64,000 nt of DNA from Steinernema hermaphroditum (Eukaryota > Nematoda > Chromadorea > Rhabditida > Steinernematidae): positions 9,884,012 to 9,948,011 of the forward strand of contig CM059623.1 of assembly GCA_030435675.1 (NCBI GenBank), in the 5' to 3' direction. Of the stretch, positions 31,702 to 42,474 are shown piece by piece. The notes beneath the pieces were generated by a model. It was not told where the DNA came from. It worked only from the letters and a program-made list of their open reading frames with translations, and searched no databases. Both the position numbers and the translations under genes were made by a program. Position 1 is the stretch's first letter. Every line of letters starts with the position of its first letter.

Positions 31702-32255
31702 ATGGCTGTCCTGAATCTGTTGGTCCTTGCTCTCTGCGCCACTCTTGTCGTGTCGTTGCCCATCCCCGATGATAAAGAAACGCGGGAATTCCTCAGTAAG
31801 TCCCGTTCTGTAATTACTGTACTCATATCGATGCTGTAGACATGCTCCCAGAAGACATAAGGACATTCTACGAAAGCCTGACCGAGAATGACTTGAAAGC
31901 GCTCAGCGCCATGGAGGAAGGATCCAAAGGAAATGGGCCAGCCGAAGCAGAAGACGTGATGGATGCCCAGTACCCGGAATTGGCACAGAAGATGAACAAA
32001 ATGATCACCGCCCTTACCACCAAGATCGATAGTCTCCCCGAAGAAGCGAAGAAGTTCATGACTGAGGTGCGTTTTCGTCATATTCTCTGAGTCTCTGTTC
32101 AGGTTTTCGAAAAGTTGATCCCAGTAAGTGGCGTCGACGACAAGGAGTACCAGAAGGGAGTCGACCAGGTCATCGCCGACGCCGATAAACTCTCCCCGGC
32201 CGCCGTGGAAGATATTCTGAAAGTGTTCCCTAACCTCAAGATTGGCTCCAACTAA
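31702..32255 (+). CDS. FAR protein 3 (157 aa)
   Basis: Exons 31702-31795, 31840-32066 and 32103-32255. Signal peptide MAVLNLLVLALCATLVVS, then LPIPDDKETREFLN. Exon 2 has MLPEDIRTFYESLTENDLKA, a Gly-rich loop (GSKGNGPAEAEDV) and DSLPEEAKKFMTE at the junction. Exon 3 is the shorter C-terminal helix pair (ADKLSPAAVEDILKVFPNLK). It lies inside the loop between the two inverted Tyr-rich genes, together with FAR 4. Confidence 0.9.
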
Positions 32256-32394
32256 AACATAAAATTGGCACATTACTGAAAAATAAATCGATCATCAGCT
32301 TCTCACGACTCGTACCCTTGTATACTGTTGGTTTGGTTTCTGATTTTTTGGATGCATAATCTTTTTCATTTTTTATAATCTTTTATAATGCATA

Positions 32395-32880
32395 ATCTTT
32401 TTTCGGTCTTTCATTTGTGTCCCCAACGATCGGTCGGGTCGTCCACTCGCTCTCTCTCTGAGGCTGTCTGAGCCGAATGAGTTGAGTGAGAGGTCGTTCT
32501 CGATCGTCATTGCGGACGCAATGATCACCCCGGCTCCCAGAAGGCCTGGAACACCAGGAAGCCGTAGTTCCACCGTCTTGCCAAGAAGACCGTCACAACC
32601 GCCCGACTCCACCCGCGCCGCCAGAGAAGCCGAAGAAGCGTTGCAACTCCGACGTCTGCGCTGCCAGCTGAAGATGGGATCCCGCTCCGTCCGCTGCGAC
32701 TTGATTCAACCTCTTCGCCACTTCAACGCCCGCGCATACTAATGGGACCACTGATCGTTCTTCTCGGATGCCATCTCCAGCCGAAGCCAGAGGAAAATCA
32801 GCGACAATACGGTGTGATTAGTGCCTTTTTGTGCATATATGACGTCTCGCAAGGTGTAAGCCTTCGATACGAGAAGATAA
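32395..32880 (+). repeat. Dispersed repeat family R, copy 4 (fullest)
   Basis: Contains one open 86-codon frame from about 32482. It includes PGSRSSTVLPRRPSQPPD, a TRAAREAEEALQLRRLR helix and ends LRHFNARAY-stop. The start and stop region, several codons and a downstream block (GCATATATGACGTCTCGCAA) recur in the other copies. It could be a multicopy small gene or a transposable fragment carrying a captured exon; no terminal repeats were identified. Confidence 0.55.
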
Positions 32881-33735
32881 ACTCGTAAACTCGTAAACTC
32901 GTAATCTTTTTCGATATCGAATTCTGAAAAACACATTCGAATGACAGGTCCAAAAACGAGGAAAATCGAAAATCACATGACCGATTTTCCCCACTGCGTG
33001 ACCTCTTTGAAAACGCGGAAATACTTTCATCTATGAACGTTTGCAGGATGACAACAAAGTTCGGTCCCAAGTTAAATAGAAAAAATCAGCCAGAATGTTA
33101 GGCGCAGAATAATTAAATGGAAGAAAAGGTGAATGATCTTTGAAATTTTGAGAATAATTATGACTATGCGCGGTTTTACTTCACACTTGAAATCACCAGT
33201 ATATAATAATATACCTTCAGAGACCTCTTCTAGACTCACAGTGTTTACTGTCCATGTGCATTAGTACATTTCTATGATCATGTATGTAGAGTGATTACTG
33301 TCATTTGTTTATCGACTTTGCCCGACTGTAGTTCGTTAATAGCAAAATTCCAGTACGATCATTTGTAAGAGCTCATATGCGTGACCCATTGACTCTGATG
33401 GTTCTCTAATCTAGTCATTTTCTATACGTTGCTAACGTTGCTATGTGAAATGCTTCATTTTCTGACAGTTTTTTAGCTTCTGATTTCTAAATTGAAAACG
33501 TATTCATCTAGAACTCTAAAACCGCATTGTGCGAGGCATCAAGTAATTTGAAAAAAAAAGGGACATAACAAGGTCACAACCATGACTCACTCAGTCAATC
33601 AACGGCGAGCGACCCGACCTGCTTTGTGGTGAGGATTATCCAGTCGGCTCGCCGAAAACGGGATAATTTCTTCTGTCATGGGAGCCCATAAATCTGGACA
33701 GGTAACCCCGCAAACACCTCATTTGTCGCAGCGCC
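32881..33735. other. No gene recognised
   Basis: AT-rich flank with no supported exon. Confidence 0.4.
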
Positions 33736-34311
33736 ATGTTCTCCTCTTCTCGATCGCTAATCCTCCTCGCTTTGTGTGGGCTCGCTGTTTATTCACTTCC
33801 CGTACCAACCGATGGTGATATAAAGAGCATCTACGGTAGGCATTGATATTCCAGCCGGCAGCAGAGAGTTGTAGATATCCTCCCCGAAAACATTAAGAAG
33901 TTCTATCAGAACTTGACTCCGGAAGATGTGAAGGTCTTCGAGAGCTTCGGCAATTCCACCCTCTCCGCACAGGAGATCTACGAGCAGATCAAGGTGAAAA
34001 GCCCTCAACTGTTCCAAAGAATGAATGCCATGGCGAAGTCCATCGCCGCTAAGATTGACACTCTCTCCGACGAGTCCAAGAGCTATTTGAACTCGGTATG
34101 ATCACTTGACGATGACCGTAATAAAGGAATTGTTTAGCTCATTGAACAGTTCAAAAGCATGAGAAATGTAGATGGCGACAAGTTTGCTGACCAGCTTGTG
34201 GGTAAACTCTCGAAGGCAAAGAGTCTCTCAGCCAAGGCTAGGGGCGAGATTCTAAAAGCCTTCCCCACGTTGACGCCGATATTTGACGATGGCAACAGCA
34301 TGACGTCTTAG
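33736..34311 (+). CDS. FAR protein 4 (164 aa)
   Basis: Exons 33736-33835, 33875-34095 and 34138-34311. Signal peptide MFSSSRSLILLALCGLAVYS and LPVPTDGDIKSIYD. Exon 2 is 221 nt, two codons shorter than the 227 of most relatives, and carries ILPENIKKFYQNLTPEDVKV. Exon 3 has KAKSLSAKARGEILKAFP and a short Ser/Thr tail. Same gene plan and orientation as FAR 3, about 1.5 kb upstream, with an R repeat between them. Confidence 0.9.
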
Positions 34312-34535
34312 GGAAACAGTGTAGCCGATACAGTCGTAATAAATGTTAAATACCTATACATTCATGTACGCTTCGGCTAAACCCTTTGATATCTGATTTT
34401 GACTTCACTGCGAATTGTTATGTTTCATTCCAATCATAACGTGTTAATACAACGGAAGAAAGCCACCTGGAATATTCATGTCTTTATTTTATTCAGTTTA
34501 CAGTAAGTAATTCGTGAGTACAGAAAAGTCATTTC

Positions 34536-35018
34536 TTAATAGAGATAGGGACGACGGTAGTAATAGCGAGGTCCGTAGGCAGGGCGAGGACCGTAGTAGT
34601 AGCGGGGTTCATAGGGATATCCGTAGCAGTAGTGATTGTAGCAATAGTAAGGATTGTAGATGGTAGGGTATTCGATAGTGTAGTACGGCTTGTATTTGTA
34701 GTCCTTCTTTGCGTCATCCTTGGAATACATCTTCTCGGGAAGGGACTCGGTCTCAGAGGAATCCTTCTTGGCGGGGTACTCCTCGGCTTTAGACGCTTCC
34801 TTCTTCTCCTTGTTGTAGTACTTGTCGGATTCGTAGGCCTTCTTCACCTCGTCGTTGTAGCCCTCATAGCCCTCGTAGTTCTGTTCGGCATCGTAACCTT
34901 CGTAGGAGTTCTTCGCGTCTGTACCGTAGTAGCTTTCAGCTTCGTAGCCTTTGTAAGGCTTAACATCGGCGAAGACGGCGAGGGGAAGACAGCAGAGCAG
35001 AAGGATCCAGACGTTCAT
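34536..35018 (-). CDS. Secreted tyrosine-rich structural protein, copy 2
   Basis: Single exon, 160 aa, with signal peptide MNVWILLLCCLPLAVFA. It matches copy 1 residue for residue through the Lys/Glu/Tyr region up to KYKPYY. It then diverges (TIEYPTIYNPYYCYN against PVYHPVYAPVYDPYY) before converging on the same Tyr/Pro end. The indel in the repetitive C-terminal part is the sort expected from slippage. Both frames are intact, so both copies may be expressed. Confidence 0.8.
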   Translation of the reverse strand: MNVWILLLCCLPLAVFADVKPYKGYEAESYYGTDAKNSYEGYDAEQNYEGYEGYNDEVKKAYESDKYYNKEKKEASKAEEYPAKKDSSETESLPEKMYSKDDAKKDYKYKPYYTIEYPTIYNPYYCYNHYCYGYPYEPRYYYGPRPAYGPRYYYRRPYLY

Positions 35019-35476
35019 CGTGGAGCTCTTGACAGCAGAGTGAAGATTTCGGCTTAGAGGCGCCTTTTTGTGCAGTGTGATAAGAGGAAATCGTTATGCA
35101 GAAGATGCTTTTCGAACGTTTCCGAAGGGTGCCCACGCGAAGCTGTTGTCGATTCGCGAAAAATTGCGGCAAAGGGCCGAATAAATGCTGCGAAGAATAT
35201 TTTCGTTGACAAGTTTTCAAATTTCAAGGGAACATTTCGACAATCGACGAAAGAATCTCTTCCTGCAATCTTAAAATCTCCGTATCACGAAGTTCTGTGC
35301 GCTGAGAGGTCTCGAACACAATAAAATGTGACAAAACTGCGTCGTCTTTTCCTTCCGCGTTGCTGGATTGTTGTGTCTACGAGCAAGCTGTCGCATAGGC
35401 GACTCTCAGGAACACTCTCTGCATAATTATTTCATCGCTGAGCGATATTTTCACTTTTTTTATCAAGAGCTCCACG

Positions 35477-35503
35477 ATGAAGGCCTGGCCTTTTTCTACT
35501 TAA
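35477..35503 (+). pseudogene. Relic start of a Tyr-rich-type gene, right arm
   Basis: ATCAAGAGCTCCACGATGAAGGCCTGG, matching the intact gene's leader exactly up to the ATG, then MKAWPFST and a stop. It faces outward, mirroring the relic at 30208-30255. Confidence 0.5.
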
Positions 35504-35945
35504 CGCTTTACCTTCCATAATGGTGAACAAAACTACCCTAACAAAGACACATTGATATTTCGGACCAAGTGGAAATTGCTATGATGGCCGACCCGCCAAC
35601 TGTCCAACTCTTCGCATCTAATCTCTAGTCTAGAAAAAGTATTCTCAACAACGAAGGAATACATAAGAAATATAAAGCAATATAAGCTTAGATATTGCCT
35701 GCGGATGAAGCTTACTGTATGAACGAACTGATTTAGCAGATGCTGAATCACCCCAAATCCATTGTAATTTTCGGCGCATCCATGTATAAATGATGTCAGT
35801 ATGCTCGTTCCTGCCTGATTCACTTCGCCCACACATGCTAGTTTTATGACATCACTCAGAACAACAAGTTTTGTTTACTCAACCACCGCTACCTCTATTA
35901 AAACAGCATCTATCGGGTACATTGTCAGTGTATCCCACTGTCGAC

Positions 35946-36541
35946 ATGTTCAGTTCAAAGTTAATTCTCTTCGCTCTCTGCTTAGTGATGGCCTCTTCGC
36001 TTCCCATTCCCACCCACAAAGATGCAAAGGAGCTCTACGGTAGCTATCGTCGATAGGCCAAAAGGAGTGCTCGTTTTAGATTTGCTTCCCGAAGATCTGA
36101 AAATCTTCTTTCAAAGTCTCACATCTGATGATTTGAAAACTTTCGATTCGATTCGGAATAAACTAAAGAACAAGAACTTCCAGGAGACCATCGATCTCAT
36201 CCGGCAGCAAAACCCCCAGCTCAGCCAGAAGATCAAGACGGCCATCGAGGGTATCCAACGCAAAATCGACGGCCTCTCGGAGGAACCAAAGATGTTCATG
36301 AACGAGGTAAAAAGTGCTTGGCGCTCAACGGCTTATCGGGTACCTCTAGGCCATCACAAGGATGTTTCCCGAGACCGATGACATCACTGTCCTGCAGTAT
36401 GTGTCCGGACTCGTGGATGTATTCGAGAAGGCCGAGAAGTTGTCTCCTCAGGCTGTCAGAGAGATCTACAGAGCGTTTCCCACCATTGAACGTCTCGTCA
36501 AGCACTCATCCCTGAATCTGCGCTTATCCGATATCAACTGA
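35946..36541 (+). CDS. FAR protein 5 (170 aa)
   Basis: Exons 35946-36039, 36080-36306 and 36350-36541. Signal peptide MFSSKLILFALCLVMASS, then LPIPTHKDAKELYD. Exon 2 (227 nt) has LLPEDLKIFFQSLTSDDLKT and DGLSEEPKMFMNE. Exon 3 is longer than in FAR 2-4 and ends with a basic tail (RLVKHSSLNLRLSDIN). Secreted lipid carrier by family; it lies just outside the right Tyr-rich arm. Confidence 0.9.
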
Positions 36542-36544
36542 TGA

Positions 36545-37135
36545 CTCGGCGACTCAGCTTTATATTGTGTCACGTCTTTAATAACATCGAATAAAGAGAG
36601 ACGCGTCATTACTTGGTGACTGGGCGATTAATATCATAAGTGATGGGACACAGAAGTCGCCAGTGTCGCCGGCTTATCCAACCGACTGGATTGCGATAAT
36701 AGAAAAATTCTGCGAATGGAAAATTGCAAAATGAATTCAGACCTCAATAATTCGGAATATATGCCGTCAGAGGTGCTAGGATATCAGCGAAGCTGTGAGG
36801 ACTACAGGGCTCGCTCTTCAGGCTTGCTTAAAATCCAAAGACATGAGCTGAGCCAGAGCCTAAGTCAAGCCGATGTTAGACCTCTTCGAAAAAGCGAATA
36901 CAGACCTTGCCTGTGACTCGCCCGCAGAGTAAACTTGTAGACATGCTTCTTTAGCTTTACTAAGGTGATTCATGTCAATAGGAATCAATCTAACAAATGG
37001 TCCTACGTCTTATTCTGTCCATTTCGAGCAAGTTTAGGATCTACCAAGTCCGCAGAATTAAAAAAAAAAAACAAAAACTACATAAATTCATAAAATAGAC
37101 GCATGTACATGAAAAAAAACGACAAATATTTCAAT
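36545..37135. other. No gene recognised
   Basis: Convergent gap between FAR 5 and FAR 6. Nothing supported. Confidence 0.4.
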
Positions 37136-37851
37136 TTATCGGTGCTTCACTGGCGTCTCGCTGTCCACTAGTTTGTCGACAACCGCCTTAGGGTCCTTGT
37201 TGAGGTTCTTTTCCAAGAACTTCTTCACTTTCGGATCTAAATGCTTTTCTCTGAGATATTCCGAAGCGGCCTAAACGCACCCTCCCAGTACTGTTTGACG
37301 TTCGGGAATGCCGTTTCTATCTCGGCCATCTCGTCCTCTGGCATCTTCTCTGCCTTCTTGATGTAGCCAAAGGTCGCCTTCATGCACTTCTTCAGGCATT
37401 CTGTTGCATTCGGCTTCATGTCGTGCATTGCCGCCAACGTACCCATCATCTAGACCACACGTGGATTACCGTAACCCTGCTCAAACCGCACCTCTGCCAT
37501 GAAATCTTTGGCGCCCTCGGACAGCTGGTCCAACTTCTCGTAGATTTCGTCGTGGAACTTTTCGATCTTATCAGCCAGCTCCGGACTCTCGTCTCTGATC
37601 TTCTCGATCAGTTCGGTGGCGTTGTCCACGAAGAAGTTCGCCGCCTTGACGTTCTGCAGAGTATCGACCTCTCCTTCCGACAGACCGCTCATAAACTCGT
37701 AATAATCGCTCGGCACAAAGCCTGCGAATCACGCTCTTATCGCAACTTTTGAGAAAGACTCACCGCAAATAAGCATGTGTCCTTCATAATTTTCTGCTAA
37801 AATTGCCGGAACAGCGACGATTAAAAGGAGACCAAAAGAGCGAAGATTCAT
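37136..37851 (-). CDS. FAR protein 6, cysteine-containing (199 aa)
   Basis: Exons 37851-37764, 37721-37492, 37449-37281 and 37248-37136 join in frame. The signal peptide is MNLRSFGLLLIVAVPAILA, followed by ENYEGHMLIC instead of the LPIP segment. Exon 2 is 230 nt with FVPSDYYEFMSGLSEGEVDT. Exon 3 contains two cysteines (ECLKKCMK) and KKAEKMPEDEMAEIETAFP. A fourth exon adds a charged tail, EKHLDPKVKKFLEKNLNKD, comparable with FAR 1. This is the most derived of the ten standard members; Cys pairing may stabilise the C-terminal helices. Confidence 0.88.
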
Positions 37852-37880
37852 GTTGTTACCCTCTCCATTCCCGTTTTCCC

Positions 37881-37887
37881 TTTTATA
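37881..37887 (-). promoter_or_regulatory. TATA box of FAR 6
   Basis: TATAAAA on minus lies about 30 bp before the ATG at 37851, implying an extremely short leader. Confidence 0.5.
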
Positions 37888-37889
37888 GA

Positions 37890-38425
37890 GAGGCGCACAA
37901 ACAGAACGATTATGAGGGAGCCTATATCACCTGATGTGGTAATTAGCCACCCAACAGGGCGGATTGCCCTTTTCATGAACATTTGGATTTGAACTTGGCA
38001 GTGGAGTGAAGGCAACTCTTTCGCCATCTGAGCCGATTCAGGCTAGGCTTGGCTCCTGCTCACAGACTAACAATTCTTGATGTATTTTTTAATGGATGAA
38101 ACGGAATTGTCGTTTTCGATGATGGAACCACTAGCAACATGAGTCATCTGTCATCACATCTGTCATGAGCAGAATCCACTCGAACGTTCTTTCGGAGACT
38201 CGTTGTAGAGAAGGTAGAGATCGACGCGCAGTTGAAGGAGCACTTCGACAGGATCCCCTTCGACCTCTCCTCGAATCGGTCGTCCTCGTCCATGAAGGAT
38301 CGTTCTACTGATTCTTTGTTTTAAAACACAATTACAATTGAAAATACATTCAATACAATTCATTCGTTTTTATGCTGAAGTAATTGATTTCCGAAAAACT
38401 TTACTGATCCAAACTTTCGTGATCA
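37890..38425. other. Intergenic; weak frame at 38164-38290
   Basis: A minus frame reading DPVEVLLQLRVDLYLLYNE has protein-like composition but no start, splice or family support. Confidence 0.3.
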
Positions 38426-38427
38426 TT

Positions 38428-38771
38428 TCAATAGCCAAGTGGTAGATATCCTTCTTCGAAGTCTTCGCTCTCGAAGACCTCGTTGTACAGGTCCTCGTTG
38501 ATCATTTCACACAGAGGTCGATTGCTGAGGCATGCAAGCTTTTCTTCCATATGCGAGGCTGAAAAAGGACTCGTTCCCATCCCTGGAACTACAGTAACCC
38601 ACGTTTGTAGCCAATTTTTCTAACGAGACTGGCACGTTTATAGTTGATGAAGTAGCATTCATCCAAATAAAGTTTGCAGAGGTTTTGCAAAATCAAGTCG
38701 TAGATTTGAGAAAATGGGGCAGAGCGGCACAGAGGAACCAACAAAAGAATTAGAAAGAACGACTGTTTCAT
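38428..38771 (-). CDS. Small secreted 4-cysteine peptide, second member
   Basis: Exons 38771-38603 and 38558-38428 give a 99-aa protein. The donor is AAAC|GTGGG and the acceptor TTTTTCAG. Signal peptide MKQSFFLILLLVPLCRSA. Mature Cys pattern: LCKLYLDECYFINY, then about 27 residues to LACLSNRPLCEM, followed by an acidic tail. This matches the Cys-x(6-7)-Cys-Tyr ... Cys-x(6)-Cys layout of the peptide at 3121-3393. No known domain is recognised. Confidence 0.65.
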
Positions 38772-38774
38772 CAC

Positions 38775-39280
38775 TTTGGGCCGGACAGAATGAATGAATC
38801 GATTTGCGTAGCGCTCGAAAAAAGACGTCAATTCTACATTAATTCTGAGCATGATTCAGAACGCCTTTGTTTCCGTCACAGAGACAGGAGAGATTGTTCG
38901 GAAGTGACGACGGCCATGTTGTCTAGCTGCCTGCTATCAGCAGATTATTATACCCACATTCACCATATTTTAACGCATTCATTTGAAAGGAATTGTAATC
39001 CATCTGCCACAAAGACCGCAAATCAAGTGACATTGCGCCGTACACATTCACGTCCCTTGTAAGTCAGTCTTAACTGCAGCTTCGTCTCCTATCACCAAAA
39101 GAGGTTACGGCTTTATGACGGCTTATGACAACATGAGCTTCTTATATGCCCTTATTTGTAAATCGCCCTCCGTCGAGTCTTTCTCCTCACCACCCAATTA
39201 CTGATGAAAACACTTTAATCCCTCTGAAACCAGCGAACGCCGGGAGCGGATCATAACGCAGGAATCAGTTGGTTATCCGT
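38775..39280. other. No gene recognised
   Basis: Divergent upstream region between the 4-Cys peptide and FAR 7. Confidence 0.4.
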
Positions 39281-39281
39281 A

Positions 39282-39908
39282 ATGGTGTCCCTCGTCGTGC
39301 TCCTACTCTTCCTAATTTCCAATGTCGACTCTCTCCAGGTTCCAAGCAGTGGTCAGGACAAAGAACTCTATGGTACTATTGGCCGAAGCTAATGCCTCTA
39401 AAAGAGCGATTTAGATGCTCTTCCAAAGGTGTTCCAAGACTTCTACAGTAAACTGAACGAAACCGACTTGGACCTTCTGGAGAGTGTATCTGCAGACCTG
39501 AAGGGAAAGAGTCCGGATCAAATGTACAAAATTCTGAAACCGAAAAGCGAAAACCTGGCGAAAAATGTGCGTGACTTCGCGAAAGAGTTCCTCAAAGAAG
39601 TGAACAAGCTTAGCACGGAGTCCAAAGACTTCATGAAAGCGGTATTTAACATCTTACGTAGATACTCTAAGGTCACTCTTAGGTGTTTGAGTCCTTCACG
39701 GGAATTAGCGAAAGCGACGATGACGAAGCGGAAGAGGATTTTGTCAAAATGACTTACAGTCTTAGCGAAGATGCAAGAGAAGAGATTATTGGTGCCTTTC
39801 CGTCAATGCGCACGTTGTTTGACGAATACGGTGAGTAACTGCCTCGAGATTAGAAAGTGACTAATGAAGTGTTGTGTTCTAGCCAACGTCACCACCGAGT
39901 CCCGATAA
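39282..39908 (+). CDS. FAR protein 7 (163 aa)
   Basis: Exons 39282-39372, 39415-39641, 39683-39830 and 39883-39908. Signal peptide MVSLVVLLLFLISNVDS, then LQVPSSGQDKELYD. Exon 2 (227 nt): ALPKVFQDFYSKLNETDLDL and NKLSTESKDFMKA. Exon 3 has an unusually acidic loop (GISESDDDEAEEDF) before the C-terminal helix. A tiny fourth exon of 26 nt ends NVTTESR. Secreted lipid carrier by family; the acidic loop may alter ligand or surface properties (inference). Confidence 0.88.
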
Positions 39909-39909
39909 T

Positions 39910-40500
39910 TTATTCAAAAGAAAAACAATGACCGTGTGTTGAATCAAGTATAATTTGTCTTCATATGATGCATAGACATATGATCTTTGAATAAATGATT
40001 CGCGGTTAAGTATGGATTATGTTTACGATTTACGATATCTCCGGTTATCATGGACCATAGCCTTTCAAAGTTTGGTCAGGAACAGGAAAAGCTAGCTGAG
40101 GTCGCCTTGATTCCTTGTGCATCGACTGTGATCCTGGTTTTTGTTCTCTGCGAATTCAAGATGCAACTTTCAAGGACTGATTCAATCCAGATTTATACTG
40201 ACGTTACAATAAACAATGAGGGATCGCATTGCTCTAAAGGTCCGGCCTTTCCCTGCCTTTTTTTTGAACTTATTTCCAATGTATTGGAGGCATCATGCGG
40301 ACTAGAGCAAATTTGCAATTACTTCTCCCCCGATGCTTCATTTCTGAAAGCCAGTCGACTTTGCGTCCCTGTTTTCTTCCGTCAGACGCGCATTCCTCAC
40401 GTTGGCCTCGTCCCCTCCGTCCCTCACAACAACAGTCCCTACATATCTATGACGGACGGCACCGTCGTCGCGCGAATTCAAAAGTGGCGCTCCCCACAGC
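39910..40500. other. No gene recognised
   Basis: A long plus frame (40050-40508) has no motif and no splice support. Confidence 0.35.
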
Positions 40501-40504
40501 TCGC

Positions 40505-40780
40505 ATGAGAGCGGCGGCGCAATCGATTGGACGCGACCATCCGGCAGCCGACGGCCGCGTGCATAAGCGAAGCGAAGCCGACGGCGATGGCAACGGCAAC
40601 GCGATGATCACGAGGTACCTATGACCGATCCTTCGAACTTGTTGACACTTTGCCGGTTTCAGGCTACACTCGATGACCAACAGAACAGATTCGATCGCCG
40701 ATAGAAACGCACACTGCAGTATATCTCCACATGGGTATAGATGGATCTGTGAGAGTAAAACAGTTCACAGTTTCTGTTGA
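40505..40780 (+). CDS. Possible small two-exon gene
   Basis: ATG 40505 begins a GC-rich exon (MRAAAQSIGRDHPAADGR) ending at 40614 with AG|GTACC. After a 48-nt intron ending GGTTTCAG, the frame continues to TGA at 40778-40780, giving 75 aa with a Lys-Arg site (GRVHKRSEADG). No signal peptide and no known family; composition alone makes it plausible. Confidence 0.3.
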
Positions 40781-41100
40781 TATTAAAAACCTTTAGAATC
40801 GGAAGTCTTCCTGGGGCTTCTGACCGATTTTCATACTCCAATCAGTCGAGCAGATGCTGATATTTATGATTTGAGATGTGGATGGAAGTACACTCGTTCA
40901 CAGTGTGTAAATTGGATAGCCACAACGGCAGCTCGATACGGGTTTCCTTTAAACCATTATGCCGTAGTCGGAAAAGTTCATAAATTGTGCATTTTTTTGA
41001 GCAGCAGCATGATTACTTCCACTACTTTGAAGCCTTCTTGATATCTTCTTCACTTCTCATTTTGTGATATCTGGTCCCGGTTCGCTTCTCACGTCTACTT

Positions 41101-41325
41101 ATGAAAACATCCTCTCTCGAGATAATCTGCTTCGCGCTATTCGCCTCGCTTCGAGCTCTTCGCGCACCTGCTGTCGCCGAGGCCAGGCCAGCTTCAATCA
41201 ATATCATTGCCCTACGGCTCCGACGCGCATTCCTTATAGCGCCTCAGCTAATTAAGCTAATGGGCGCGTCTTTTTTTCTCAGCGCCGCGGTTCTTATTTT
41301 GCGGAAGAAATGTGTGATCCTGTGA
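41101..41325 (+). CDS. Doubtful small hydrophobic protein
   Basis: ATG 41101 opens MKTSSLEIICFALFASLR, a possible signal peptide, and continues 74 codons with a second hydrophobic stretch near the end (ASFFLSAAVLIL). No splice or similarity evidence. Confidence 0.22.
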   Translation: MKTSSLEIICFALFASLRALRAPAVAEARPASINIIALRLRRAFLIAPQLIKLMGASFFLSAAVLILRKKCVIL

Positions 41326-41629
41326 ATAATGCATAGACCACAATCCGACCCTCTTGATTGGGTCCATTTGTGCTCTCCTCCTCTCGGCTTCTCATTTCTC
41401 AGATTCCGATGCCATTAAGGGAGGCGTTCGGCTGACTCCTCATCGCCTAGCAACCACGCCGCTTACCTAAGCCTCCTCATCCTCATTCTCACTTTTTCGC
41501 GTCGATCGCGCGCGTCCGCTTCTCCCATTCTCAGAGCTGTGTTCCTTTCAGACCTCCAGTCAATCATGGGATTCATCTCCGTCTACAAGCATGCGAACCT
41601 CTTGAAGGATCCATCATTTGAAGTGACCA

Positions 41630-41833
41630 ATGGTAGACGCCGTAAGGAACCCATTCCCCAGTCCACCATACGAGAACTTTTCAGAGCCTATCACGGACGA
41701 GGAGATGAATCGCATCGCCGATCGCGTCTTCAGCGAGGTCTTCCGGCGCCTCGTCGAGGAACGCATCGAGCAGTTCTATCGCGAGGAACTTGCCAGGGCC
41801 TTCGGAGAGGACAGACTCCCCCCTCGCGAGTAG
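41630..41833 (+). CDS. Small acidic/helical protein, 67 aa
   Basis: The frame from ATG 41630 shows strong coding character: MVDAVRNPFPSPPYENF, then a charged helix (ADRVFSEVFRRLVEERIEQF) ending in LPPRE. A 5' exon region follows a CTTTCAG acceptor at about 41551 and would be untranslated leader. No signal peptide and no family recognised; a helical adaptor or coiled-coil role is possible. An alternative frame from 41566 (MGFISVYKH) overlaps but is less protein-like after codon 22. Confidence 0.5.
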   Translation: MVDAVRNPFPSPPYENFSEPITDEEMNRIADRVFSEVFRRLVEERIEQFYREELARAFGEDRLPPRE

Positions 41834-41839
41834 AGTCGC

Positions 41840-42390
41840 CCAAATGATTCCGTTTCCTGCATGATCTGTACCAAAACTATCTGATCCTCCTTGTATTTAT
41901 TCGATGTGACCCGTCCCTGTTGTTAAATATCTTGAGTGGAGTGTCGTGCGACTTTTACATTTAGAATAGTTCAGAATAAATGTAAAAAAACCGTCCAAAT
42001 GCCCCATAGGGCCTGGAACTAAAGCGACAGTAATTGAACAAGATTGTATGCAGACCATTGAACAGAGACCATAAAGGGCACGGATAAGCGGCATTCTTAC
42101 CATACACAGAAAGGAATCTCTGTGCAAGGGGAGGGGAAAGGGGCGCCCATTCTGTGAGATCAAAACACAGTCGAACAAATGTGCACTTTCAGACGCGTAT
42201 TATAAAAACTATGAGCGTCCTTCGATCTATCTCAGTCTCACTAAGTCGCCGAGTTGTTCTTTATCAGCGGCCTATCCACTATCTGATCACTTATCAGCTT
42301 GTTTGTGACTTTAGACGGCGACAAGTGTCGCCCTACCGATTCTAGACAAAGAAAGATTACCTTTGGCTCTCTGTTCTTTGCTCTTGTGAT
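41840..42390. other. No gene recognised
   Basis: Flank of the divergent FAR-like gene. Nothing else seen. Confidence 0.35.
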
Positions 42391-42393
42391 GGA

Positions 42394-42400
42394 TATAAAA
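42394..42400 (+). promoter_or_regulatory. TATA box of FAR-like gene at 42475
   Basis: TATAAAA, about 75 bp before the ATG. Confidence 0.45.
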
Positions 42401-42474
42401 GAACCGTTGAAACTACAGTCCATCATTCGCTTTTCGGAGTCGTCTCTCAGTTTTCAGTTAGCCCCAGTTTTCAA

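Larger units (their letters stand above)
34500..35505. repeat. Right arm of Tyr-rich gene inverted duplication
   Basis: Partner of 30235-31205 in reverse orientation. It carries the second intact Tyr-rich gene and a second relic start at its outer end. Confidence 0.8.
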
